Virus record (IMG/VR): IMGVR_UViG_3300042294_003123
Coordinates: 1-46,137 of that record
Length of the DNA stretch: 46,137 bases
Source of the DNA: a virus
Direction: 5' to 3' (one strand)
A program made the position numbers and the translations under genes. The notes below the pieces were generated by a model. The model was not told the DNA's origin. It ran no database searches and saw nothing but the letters and a program-made list of their open reading frames with translations. Positions 6,208 to 10,666 of the stretch are shown here, piece by piece. Each line of letters opens with the position of its first letter. Positions within the stretch are counted from its first letter, which is position 1.

Positions 6208-7008
6208 ATGTTAAACATTCAAAATTCCGAGTTCATTTCAAAAGAACAAATCCGTCAACAAGCTCCTTCAATTTTTACTGCTACCAGTGCTCCTGGAACT
6301 AGTGAAAAGTATGCTCACATTCCTACCGATAAAATTATCGATGATATGGCTGCCCTTGGTTGGGGTGTTGTAGATGCTAAACAAGTTCGTGCTCGTAAAG
6401 GAATTGGTTTCCAAAAGCACTTGGTTGTATTCCGTAATAACGATATTCAAATCACTGCCGAAGATGGTGATAACGTTTTCCCACAAATCCTATTGACTAA
6501 CAGTCATGATGGTAAAAATGCGTTTACCTTTACTGCTGGTTTGTTCCGTATGGTTTGTGAAAATGGTTTGGTTGTGTCAAGCCGTGAGTTTGAAAATATG
6601 AAGATTCGTCATATGGGTTATTCATTTGATGAATTGCAAAACACCATTAAATCAATGGTTGAAAAATTACCTTTGACTGTTGAATCACTTAATAAATTCC
6701 GTCAAGTAGAATTAGGTCAAGAACAAGCTCTTGATTTTGCTAAAAAAGCTCTTGAAGTTCGTTTTGGCGATGATGTTGAAAATATTAAAGTTGATTTGAA
6801 TGATTTACTTACTGCTACTCGTCCAGCAGATAAAGGTTCTGATTTGTGGTCAATTTACAATGTAGTTCAAGAAAAATTGGTTCATGGTATGTTTAATTAC
6901 ACCTATGGTTCCAAAGTTCGTAAAGCTCGTAAAATCAAAAACTTCCAACAAGATTTGGTTTTGAACGAAAGATTGTATGATTTGGCTCTTGAGTACGTTC
7001 CCGCATAA
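6208..7008 (+). CDS. DUF932 family protein, copy 2
   Basis: A 266-residue paralogue of the 4221 gene. The signature Gly-Leu-Phe-Arg-Met-Val-Cys-Glu-Asn-Gly-Leu-Val-Val is at residues 111-123, followed by a long helical C-terminal half. The two copies diverge strongly outside the signature, so the duplication is old or they were acquired separately. The function of the family is unknown. It has its own promoter and long A-rich leader, and its stop codon sits in the loop of an 11-bp hairpin. Confidence 0.75.
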   Translation: MLNIQNSEFISKEQIRQQAPSIFTATSAPGTSEKYAHIPTDKIIDDMAALGWGVVDAKQVRARKGIGFQKHLVVFRNNDIQITAEDGDNVFPQILLTNSHDGKNAFTFTAGLFRMVCENGLVVSSREFENMKIRHMGYSFDELQNTIKSMVEKLPLTVESLNKFRQVELGQEQALDFAKKALEVRFGDDVENIKVDLNDLLTATRPADKGSDLWSIYNVVQEKLVHGMFNYTYGSKVRKARKIKNFQQDLVLNERLYDLALEYVPA

Positions 7009-7019
7009 GGGAATGTACT
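6992..7019 (+). terminator. Hairpin enclosing the stop codon
   Basis: AGTACGTTCCC (6992-7002) pairs with GGGAATGTACT (7009-7019), 11 bp with one G-U pair. It has no T-run, so it may work as a 3'-end stabiliser rather than a classic terminator. Confidence 0.55.
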
Positions 7020-7024
7020 TAAAC

Positions 7025-7054
7025 TTGGTAATATAAAGATCTTTTTATATATTT
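7025..7054 (+). promoter_or_regulatory. Promoter with a near-leaderless start
   Basis: TTGG 7025-7028, TATATT 7048-7053, spacer 19. The ATG at 7060 is 7 bases past the -7 box. It probably also serves the first tRNA. Confidence 0.75.
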
Positions 7055-7059
7055 ATATC

Positions 7060-7251
7060 ATGAACGAATTAGAAGAACAAGCAAAACAAGAAGCAATTTT
7101 TAATGCTAAATGTGATGAGATTTTATCTCAATCAAATAAAGCAGGAGTTCAGCTTGAAGTAATTTGGTCAGCTTTTAAACACAAAGAACAATTCCGTAAT
7201 GCTTCATTGCTTGAATGCCTACAAGTAGGAGCAGATGAGTGGGATGTTTAA
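7060..7251 (+). CDS. Small hypothetical protein (63 aa)
   Basis: A 63-residue, acidic, helical protein of unknown function, rich in Glu/Gln/Ala at its N-terminus and with two aromatic residues at the end (EWDV). Its ATG lies directly behind a promoter with no room for a ribosome-binding site. The stop is only 7 bases before the first tRNA gene, so the mRNA and the tRNA-Leu are probably one transcript separated by tRNA processing. Confidence 0.65.
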   Translation: MNELEEQAKQEAIFNAKCDEILSQSNKAGVQLEVIWSAFKHKEQFRNASLLECLQVGADEWDV

Positions 7252-7258
7252 AGGATAT

Positions 7259-7344
7259 GCTGTTGTGGTGGAATAGGTAGACACGCAAGACTTAAAATCT
7301 TGTGGACCGTAAGGTTCGTGCCGGTTCGATTCCGGCCAGCAGTA
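7259..7344 (+). tRNA. tRNA-Leu(TAA)
   Basis: Class II tRNA with acceptor GCTGTTG/CAGCAGT, GGTAGACACG D-loop, anticodon loop CTTAAAA, long variable arm and T-loop TTCGATT. CCA is not encoded. Confidence 0.93.
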
Positions 7345-7361
7345 CAAAAATTAAAAAAACA

Positions 7362-7372
7362 TATATTTATAA
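7362..7372 (+). promoter_or_regulatory. Late-type TATTTATAA element
   Basis: TATATTTATAA ends 3 bases before the lipoprotein ATG, with no TTGG box at the proper distance. Similar elements precede several late genes. Confidence 0.5.
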
Positions 7373-7375
7373 CAA

Positions 7376-7534
7376 ATGAAAAAAGTATTATTTATTCTAA
7401 GTTTGGTTGTGTTCGCAGCTTCTTGCTCAAATTCAACCTCCACTTCAGGTGTTGACACCTTGAAATGTGCCGATTCTACGTGTGGTGATTCAACCAAAGT
7501 AGTAAAAGACACTACAGGTAAGGACAGCCTTTAA
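7376..7534 (+). CDS. Small predicted lipoprotein (52 aa)
   Basis: A 52-codon frame encoding a clear lipoprotein signal: MKK, a hydrophobic stretch, then the lipobox AASC with the lipidated Cys at residue 17. The mature part is only about 36 residues, Ser/Thr/Asp-rich with two more Cys. Such tiny phage lipoproteins can block superinfection at the outer membrane (as known for T5 Llp), but that role is inferred. It lies between tRNA-Leu and tRNA-Thr with its own late-type promoter element. Confidence 0.7.
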   Translation: MKKVLFILSLVVFAASCSNSTSTSGVDTLKCADSTCGDSTKVVKDTTGKDSL

Positions 7535-7546
7535 TTGTCCATAAAA

Positions 7547-7619
7547 GCCTCCTTAGCTCAGTTGGTAGAGCTTCTCACTTGTAATGAGAGGGTCGGCGGT
7601 TCGAGTCCGTCAGGCGGCT
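7547..7619 (+). tRNA. tRNA-Thr(TGT)
   Basis: Acceptor GCCTCCT/AGGCGGC with one mismatch, anticodon stem TCTCA/TGAGA with loop CTTGTAA, T-loop TTCGAGT. Confidence 0.92.
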
Positions 7620-7666
7620 CAAATGTACTTAAAAGCATACCGTAAGATCTGCTTAAAGTCTTTTTT

Positions 7667-7739
7667 GCGAGAGTAGCTCAGTTGGTAGAGCATAACCTTG
7701 CCAAGGTTAGGGTCGCCAGTTCGAACCTGGTTTCTCGCT
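7667..7739 (+). tRNA. tRNA-Gly(GCC)
   Basis: Acceptor GCGAGAG/TTCTCGC, anticodon stem TAACC/GGTTA with loop TTGCCAA, T-loop TTCGAAC. Confidence 0.93.
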
Positions 7740-7744
7740 CAAAT

Positions 7745-7797
7745 GTAGTCTTTAGTTAGCTCCCCCGACCTAACATAACTTGCTATCTGAAGGCTAC
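7745..7797 (+). ncRNA. Structured RNA candidate R1 between two tRNA-Gly genes
   Basis: GTAGTCTT (7745-7752) pairs with AAGGCTAC (7790-7797), 8 bp with one G-U, enclosing GTTAG/CTAAC (7755-7759 with 7770-7774). It fills the gap between the two tRNA-Gly genes. There is no tRNA anticodon arm or T-loop. It may only be a spacer hairpin that aids processing. Confidence 0.4.
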
Positions 7798-7802
7798 TCC
7801 AA

Positions 7803-7875
7803 GCAGGTGTAGTATAATGGCTTATTATGCAACACTTCCAATGTTGAGATGACAGTTCGATTCTGTCTACCTGCT
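7803..7875 (+). tRNA. tRNA-Gly(TCC)
   Basis: Acceptor GCAGGTG/TACCTGC, anticodon stem CAACA/TGTTG with loop CTTCCAA, T-loop TTCGATT. Confidence 0.93.
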
Positions 7876-7897
7876 CTAAAAAAAATTTAAATATAGT

Positions 7898-7927
7898 TTG
7901 GCATCTTAAGATCCCTTTCATATATTT
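7898..7927 (+). promoter_or_regulatory. Promoter inside the tRNA island
   Basis: TTGG 7898-7901, TATATT 7921-7926, spacer 19. It precedes a 31-codon ORF, a terminator and a boxA-like site. Confidence 0.75.
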
Positions 7928-7951
7928 ATCACATATTAAAACACATAAAAA

Positions 7952-8047
7952 ATGAAACATTGTCAGTCATATCAGTTTAGTCTTACAGCGTCGTGGATGA
8001 ATCGTCCCGAGGTTAAAGATATTAGACTGAAAGGGCTTATGATGTGA
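7952..8047 (+). CDS. 31-residue leader-like ORF
   Basis: A short frame (MKHCQSYQF... ending KGLMM) that starts 25 bases past the -7 box of the 7898 promoter in an A-rich context. It is followed by an intrinsic terminator at 8080-8107, then a boxA-like site and tRNA genes. The order promoter, short ORF, terminator, downstream genes is that of an attenuator leader. There is no run of one codon type that would show which signal is sensed. It could equally be a small effector peptide. That it is translated is an inference. Confidence 0.4.
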   Translation: MKHCQSYQFSLTASWMNRPEVKDIRLKGLMM

Positions 8048-8079
8048 TGTTTTTTTAAAACATATTGAAACACAGAATA

Positions 8080-8107
8080 AGCCCGGTTCACAAGATCGGG
8101 CTCTTTT
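8080..8107 (+). terminator. Intrinsic terminator in the tRNA leader
   Basis: AGCCCGG (8080-8086) pairs with TCGGGCT (8096-8102), a 7-bp stem with one G-U pair, followed by CTTTT. It sits just before a boxA-like site. Confidence 0.75.
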
Positions 8108-8108
8108 A

Positions 8109-8129
8109 GTTCTTTGACATACGAGAAAC
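8109..8129 (+). promoter_or_regulatory. boxA-like antitermination site 1
   Basis: Begins GTTCTTTGACATA, similar to bacterial boxA of rRNA leaders (TGCTCTTTAACA in E. coli). All 21 bases recur exactly at 9663-9683, again just upstream of a tRNA. Confidence 0.55.
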
Positions 8130-8133
8130 CAAT

Positions 8134-8206
8134 GCGGCAGTAGCAAAGATGGTCAATGCACTGGACTGAAAATCCAGCCATGTAGGTTCGAGTCCTACCT
8201 TCCGCA
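8134..8206 (+). tRNA. tRNA-Phe(GAA)
   Basis: Acceptor GCGGCAG/CTTCCGC with one mismatch, anticodon stem CTGGA/TCCAG with loop CTGAAAA, T-loop TTCGAGT. Confidence 0.92.
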
Positions 8207-8215
8207 CAATTACAC

Positions 8216-8291
8216 AGCGTAATAGAGGAGTCAGGTTTATCTCATCTGCTTTGGGAGCAGAGGCACGCCGGTTCGAATCCGGCTTACGCTA
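8216..8291 (+). tRNA. tRNA-Pro(TGG)
   Basis: Perfect acceptor AGCGTAA/TTACGCT, anticodon stem TCTGC/GCAGA with loop TTTGGGA, T-stem GCCGG/CCGGC. Confidence 0.93.
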
Positions 8292-8326
8292 CAAAAAAAT
8301 CGTTAAATGTGAAATGCGCAATCACA

Positions 8327-8353
8327 GCAGGTTAAGCGATATCCTGCATTTTT
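8327..8353 (+). terminator. Internal terminator-like hairpin with alternative fold
   Basis: GCAGG (8327-8331) pairs with CCTGC (8343-8347), followed by five T running directly into tRNA-Lys. The upstream ATCGTTAA (about 8300-8307) can instead pair with TTAAGCGAT (8332-8340), enclosing TGTGA/TCACA and opening this hairpin. Confidence 0.55.
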
Positions 8354-8427
8354 GACTTCGTAGCTCAATTGGTTAGAGCACCTCACTTTTAATGAGGGGG
8401 TTTCGAGTTCGAGTCTCGACGGGGTCA
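8354..8427 (+). tRNA. tRNA-Lys(TTT)
   Basis: Acceptor GACTTCG/CGGGGTC (with G-U pairs), anticodon stem CCTCA/TGAGG with loop CTTTTAA, T-stem TCGAG/CTCGA. Confidence 0.93.
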
Positions 8428-8433
8428 CAATTT

Positions 8434-8509
8434 CTTTCCTTCGCTTAGTTGGTTTTAAAGCGTCTCTTTTACACGGAGAAGATCGTTGGTTCGAATCCAG
8501 CAGGAAAGA
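8434..8509 (+). tRNA. tRNA-Val(TAC)
   Basis: Perfect acceptor CTTTCCT/AGGAAAG, anticodon stem TCTCT/GGAGA with loop TTTACAC, T-loop TTCGAAT. Confidence 0.88.
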
Positions 8510-8519
8510 CAAAATAAAT

Positions 8520-8601
8520 GCCGTAGCGCCGGAGTGGGAGAGTCGGGACGGATTGTAAACCCGTTGCTTAAGCTGAGTAGGTTCGAATCCTACCTACGGC
8601 A
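8520..8601 (+). tRNA. tRNA-Tyr(GTA)
   Basis: Acceptor GCCGTAG/CTACGGC, anticodon loop TTGTAAA, long variable arm as in bacterial class II tRNA-Tyr, T-loop TTCGAAT. Confidence 0.92.
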
Positions 8602-8608
8602 CTAAAAT

Positions 8609-8682
8609 GGAGATATAGCTCAATTGGTTAGAGCGCCTGCCTGATGCGCATGAGGTTATAGGTTCGAGTCCTATTTTCTCCA
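8609..8682 (+). tRNA. tRNA-Ile(GAT)
   Basis: Acceptor GGAGATA/TTTCTCC, anticodon loop CTGATGC with one mismatch in the anticodon stem, T-loop TTCGAGT. Confidence 0.88.
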
Positions 8683-8691
8683 CAATTAAAT

Positions 8692-8764
8692 GGTGTATGT
8701 AACTCAGAGGAAGAGTACTCGCTTGTGACGCGAGAAGTCGGGATTTCGAAACTCCTCATACACC
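8692..8764 (+). tRNA. tRNA-His(GTG)
   Basis: Acceptor GTGTATG/CATACAC with an extra encoded G at -1 facing C73, the identity mark of tRNA-His; anticodon stem CTCGC/GCGAG with loop TTGTGAC. Confidence 0.9.
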
Positions 8765-8770
8765 CTAAAA

Positions 8771-8854
8771 GGAAAATGACCCTTGATGGTGATAGGGCTT
8801 GCCTGCTAAGCAATGTGTACCTTCGGGTATTTGGTTCGATTCCAACTTTTTCCG
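8771..8854 (+). tRNA. tRNA-Ser(GCT)
   Basis: Class II tRNA: acceptor GGAAAAT/TTTTTCC with one mismatch, anticodon loop CTGCTAA, variable arm with a CTTCGG loop, discriminator G. Confidence 0.9.
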
Positions 8855-8866
8855 CTATGTAAAAAC

Positions 8867-8875
8867 TATTTATAA
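8867..8875 (+). promoter_or_regulatory. Late-type TATTTATAA element
   Basis: TATTTATAA ends 7 bases before the ATG at 8883; there is no matching -33 box. Confidence 0.45.
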
Positions 8876-8882
8876 CAAAACT

Positions 8883-9335
8883 ATGGAATTCAGAACATTA
8901 ACAAACCGGAAAAAAATTGAATTGGTTGACTACGTTAGAGCGTATTTAAACGACAATCCTCATGTTGAGGTATTAGTTGGGTGTGACTCGCAAGGTTATT
9001 GGGATAAAACAATATATGCAACTGTAGTCGCATTATATAAACCGGGTAATGGTGCTCATGTTTTATACCATAAAGAAGTATTACCTGTTGAAAGAGTTCG
9101 TCAAGTACGTTTGATGAATGAAGTTTGGAAATCAATTGAAGTAGCTGAATTATTAAAAAATGCAGGTTTACCTCAAGTTAAATATATTGATATAGACATT
9201 AACCCTGATAAAAGATATAAATCAAACGAAGTTTTAAGAGCAGCAGTTGGTTTAGTTGAAGGGATGGGTTATAAAGTTAGATACAAAACATTAGGTGCAA
9301 TGGCAACATTTGCTGCTGATACGTTAGTAAAATAA
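8883..9335 (+). CDS. RNase H-fold protein of the YkuK/DUF458 type
   Basis: A 150-residue protein. The first beta-strand VEVLVGCDSQG places Asp35 where the first catalytic Asp of an RNase H fold belongs; Glu80, Asp103/105 (YIDIDINPDKRYKSN) and Asp146 could complete the site. This pattern matches the YkuK/DUF458 group, described as predicted RNase H-like nucleases without a firm function. The start at 8883 is taken because the frame upstream runs through tRNA-Ser. Its position between tRNA-Ser and tRNA-Arg suggests a role in RNA metabolism, for example processing or turnover of the island's RNAs (inference). Confidence 0.75.
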   Translation: MEFRTLTNRKKIELVDYVRAYLNDNPHVEVLVGCDSQGYWDKTIYATVVALYKPGNGAHVLYHKEVLPVERVRQVRLMNEVWKSIEVAELLKNAGLPQVKYIDIDINPDKRYKSNEVLRAAVGLVEGMGYKVRYKTLGAMATFAADTLVK

Positions 9336-9341
9336 CTAATC

Positions 9342-9415
9342 AGTTCCTTAGCTCAATGGATTAGAGCACTTCACTACGAATGAAGGGGTTATAGGTTCGA
9401 ATCCTATAGGAACTA
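9342..9415 (+). tRNA. tRNA-Arg(ACG)
   Basis: Perfect acceptor AGTTCCT/AGGAACT, anticodon stem CTTCA/TGAAG with loop CTACGAA. A34 would need host TadA to become inosine. Confidence 0.93.
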
Positions 9416-9421
9416 CTAAAA

Positions 9422-9491
9422 GTTCAGGTTGGTTTAGGAAGCCGGGTGGTCTGCAAAACTACTGAAGTAGGTTCGATTCCTACCTTGAACT
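9422..9491 (+). tRNA. tRNA-Cys(GCA)
   Basis: Acceptor GTTCAGG/CTTGAAC, anticodon stem GTGGT/ACTAC with loop CTGCAAA, T-loop TTCGATT; short D-arm. Confidence 0.9.
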
Positions 9492-9498
9492 CAAATAC

Positions 9499-9572
9499 GC
9501 GAGTGTGGTGAAATGGTATCATAATGGTCTCCAAAACTATTGTTGAGGGTTCGAATCCTTCCACTCGTGCCA
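9499..9572 (+). tRNA. tRNA-Trp(CCA), 3' CCA encoded
   Basis: Acceptor GCGAGTG/CACTCGT, anticodon loop CTCCAAA, discriminator G followed by encoded CCA (9570-9572). Confidence 0.92.
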
Positions 9573-9575
9573 ATT

Positions 9576-9592
9576 AGAATAATTCTAAATGA
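9576..9592. repeat. Palindromic repeat copy 3 (AGAATAATTCTAAATGA)
   Basis: Third copy of the AGAATNATTCTAAATGA element, 19 bases upstream of the promoter at 9612. Copies 1 and 2 are at 3263 and 6103. Confidence 0.65.
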
Positions 9593-9611
9593 ATTTTTCT
9601 TTTAGAAATGA

Positions 9612-9641
9612 TTGGAATTGCAAAATATTGTTTGTATATTC
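9612..9641 (+). promoter_or_regulatory. Promoter inside the tRNA island
   Basis: TTGG 9612-9615, TATATT 9635-9640, spacer 19. It is followed directly by a boxA-like site and tRNA-Leu, as in a stable-RNA operon. Confidence 0.8.
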
Positions 9642-9662
9642 ACATCATAGTAAGAATTAAAA

Positions 9663-9683
9663 GTTCTTTGACATACGAGAAAC
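9663..9683 (+). promoter_or_regulatory. boxA-like antitermination site 2
   Basis: Exact 21-base copy of the site at 8109-8129, placed 23 bases after the -7 box and 4 bases before tRNA-Leu(TAG). Confidence 0.6.
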
Positions 9684-9687
9684 AAAT

Positions 9688-9769
9688 ACCCTGGTGGTGG
9701 AATTGGTAGACACGCCGGTCTTAGAAACCGGTGCTTAATCGCTTGCGAGTTCGAGTCTCGCCCTCGGTA
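9688..9769 (+). tRNA. tRNA-Leu(TAG), weak acceptor stem
   Basis: Class II tRNA with GGTAGACACG D-loop, anticodon stem CCGGT/ACCGG with loop CTTAGAA, and T-loop TTCGAGT. The acceptor ACCCTGG/CCTCGGT has two central mismatches (C-C and T-T). Confidence 0.85.
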
Positions 9770-9772
9770 CAA

Positions 9773-9968
9773 ATGAAACATTCCTTACATAGGACGGATT
9801 AGCACCGTTGAAAGACAATCTTCGACTTTTGGGAGTAGCTACTCAATAAGATACATGGCTCGAAGTGTTATGTGATGGACCCTGCTCTGTGTGGCCACAC
9901 AACAGGTGAACAGTAAACTATGTTCAGTAAAATCTAAAACTACGGTGAGCGTAGAAGGATAGTTTCAT
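9773..9968 (+). ncRNA. Structured RNA candidate R2 (about 196 nt)
   Basis: Fills the gap between tRNA-Leu(TAG), ending 9769, and tRNA-Asn, starting 9972. The ends pair: ATGAAAC (9773-9779) with GTTTCAT (9962-9968), then after a 2x2 internal loop TCCTT (9782-9786) with AAGGA (9955-9959). Inside are ACGG/CCGT, CTTCGA/TCGAAG enclosing GAGTAGCTACTC, a hairpin around GTGTGGCCACAC closed by CCTG/CAGG, GAACA/TGTTC, and CTACG/CGTAG. There is no reading frame and no tRNA signature. T4 also carries stable non-tRNA RNAs (C and D) in its tRNA cluster; any sharing of function with those is unknown. Confidence 0.65.
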
Positions 9969-9971
9969 AAT

Positions 9972-10043
9972 GTCTTGGTAGCTCAGTGGTAGAGCAAGCG
10001 GCTGTTAACCGCTAGGTCGTAGGTTCGAAACCTTCCCAGGACG
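9972..10043 (+). tRNA. tRNA-Asn(GTT)
   Basis: Acceptor GTCTTGG/CCAGGAC, anticodon stem AGCGG/CCGCT with loop CTGTTAA, T-loop TTCGAAA, discriminator G. Confidence 0.93.
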
Positions 10044-10049
10044 CTAAAT

Positions 10050-10121
10050 GGCCCGTTCATCTATCGGTTAGGATACCAGGTTTTCAACCTGTAAAGACGA
10101 GTTCGATTCTCGTACGGGCTA
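10050..10121 (+). tRNA. tRNA-Glu(TTC)
   Basis: Acceptor GGCCCGT/ACGGGCT, anticodon loop TTTTCAA, T-stem ACGAG/CTCGT. Confidence 0.92.
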
Positions 10122-10130
10122 CAAATAAAT

Positions 10131-10204
10131 TGCGGGGAAGATGAGCTGGTGCACACAGGGGTCTCATAAGCCTCTCTAGGTGGATTCGATTTCCACCCCC
10201 GCAA
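10131..10204 (+). tRNA. tRNA with CAT anticodon (Met or Ile2)
   Basis: Perfect acceptor TGCGGGG/CCCCGCA, anticodon loop CTCATAA, T-stem GTGGA/TCCAC. The acceptor resembles initiator tRNA, but the anticodon stem lacks the three G-C pairs of initiators and the D-arm is irregular. It could be initiator-derived, elongator Met or lysidine-dependent Ile. Confidence 0.8.
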
Positions 10205-10214
10205 CTAAATAAAT

Positions 10215-10285
10215 TACCCTCTCGTCTAACGGCAGGACAAGTGGTTTTGGACCACTGAATTGGAGTTCGAATCTCTGGGGGGTAA
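10215..10285 (+). tRNA. tRNA-Gln(TTG)
   Basis: Acceptor TACCCTC/GGGGGTA, anticodon stem AGTGG/CCACT with loop TTTTGGA, T-loop TTCGAAT. Confidence 0.92.
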
Positions 10286-10292
10286 CTAAAAT

Positions 10293-10365
10293 GGGCTGTT
10301 GGTATAGTTGGCTAACACGGTAGCTTTGCAAGCTTCAATCCCCAGTTCAAATCTGGGACGGTCCA
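10293..10365 (+). tRNA. tRNA-Ala(TGC)
   Basis: Acceptor GGGCTGT/ACGGTCC, anticodon loop TTTGCAA, T-stem CCCAG/CTGGG. Confidence 0.92.
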
Positions 10366-10373
10366 CAAAATTT

Positions 10374-10448
10374 GGTCTATTAGTGTAGTGGTTAACACGC
10401 CTCACTGTCTATGAGGTAGCCTCGGTTCGAATCCGTGATAGACCGCCA
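10374..10448 (+). tRNA. tRNA-Asp(GTC), 3' CCA encoded
   Basis: Perfect acceptor GGTCTAT/ATAGACC, anticodon stem CCTCA/TGAGG with loop CTGTCTA, discriminator G followed by encoded CCA. Confidence 0.94.
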
Positions 10449-10575
10449 AAAGAAAAAGTAGTGAAGCTGTAATTAGGAAGTAGAGTGTATTAATTACCGA
10501 AAAAGGGTTTATAGTAGGTAGGCGTCACTTATTGCACCTAATCAGAAACCTTGAAAGACCCGAAACTTTTTCTTT
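10449..10575 (+). ncRNA. Structured RNA candidate R3 (about 127 nt)
   Basis: Starts at the base after the CCA of tRNA-Asp and ends 4 bases before tRNA-Ser. The ends form a perfect 11-bp stem, AAAGAAAAAGT (10449-10459) with ACTTTTTCTTT (10565-10575). Inside, GTAATTA pairs with TAATTAC (10469-10475 with 10491-10497), GGTTT with AAACC (10506-10510 with 10546-10550), and TAGGT with ACCTA (10515-10519 with 10536-10540). There is no coding frame and no T-loop. Flanking tRNA maturation would release it with near-precise ends. In size and setting it resembles the T4 stable RNAs C and D. Confidence 0.7.
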
Positions 10576-10579
10576 ATTC

Positions 10580-10666
10580 GGAAGTTTGGCAGAGCGGTCG
10601 ATCGCGCTAGTCTTGAAAACTAGAGATGTTGAAAGGCATCCGGGGGTTCGAATCCCTCAACTTCCG
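10580..10666 (+). tRNA. tRNA-Ser(TGA)
   Basis: Class II tRNA: perfect acceptor GGAAGTT/AACTTCC, anticodon stem CTAGT/ACTAG with loop CTTGAAA, long variable arm, discriminator G. Confidence 0.93.

Noticed and set aside
7739-8813. Several reverse-strand reading frames of 60-73 codons
   Set aside because: They lie antisense to tRNA genes (Gly, Phe, Lys, Val, Ile, His and Ser) and have no promoter or leader; they are translations of tRNA complements.
9773-9968. tmRNA or RNase P RNA for R2
   Set aside because: No tRNA-like ends with TTCGA, no tag reading frame and no RNase P core sequences are present.
10131-10204. Firm call as initiator tRNA
   Set aside because: The acceptor is initiator-like, but the anticodon stem lacks the diagnostic three G-C pairs and the D-arm is irregular, so the identity is left open.
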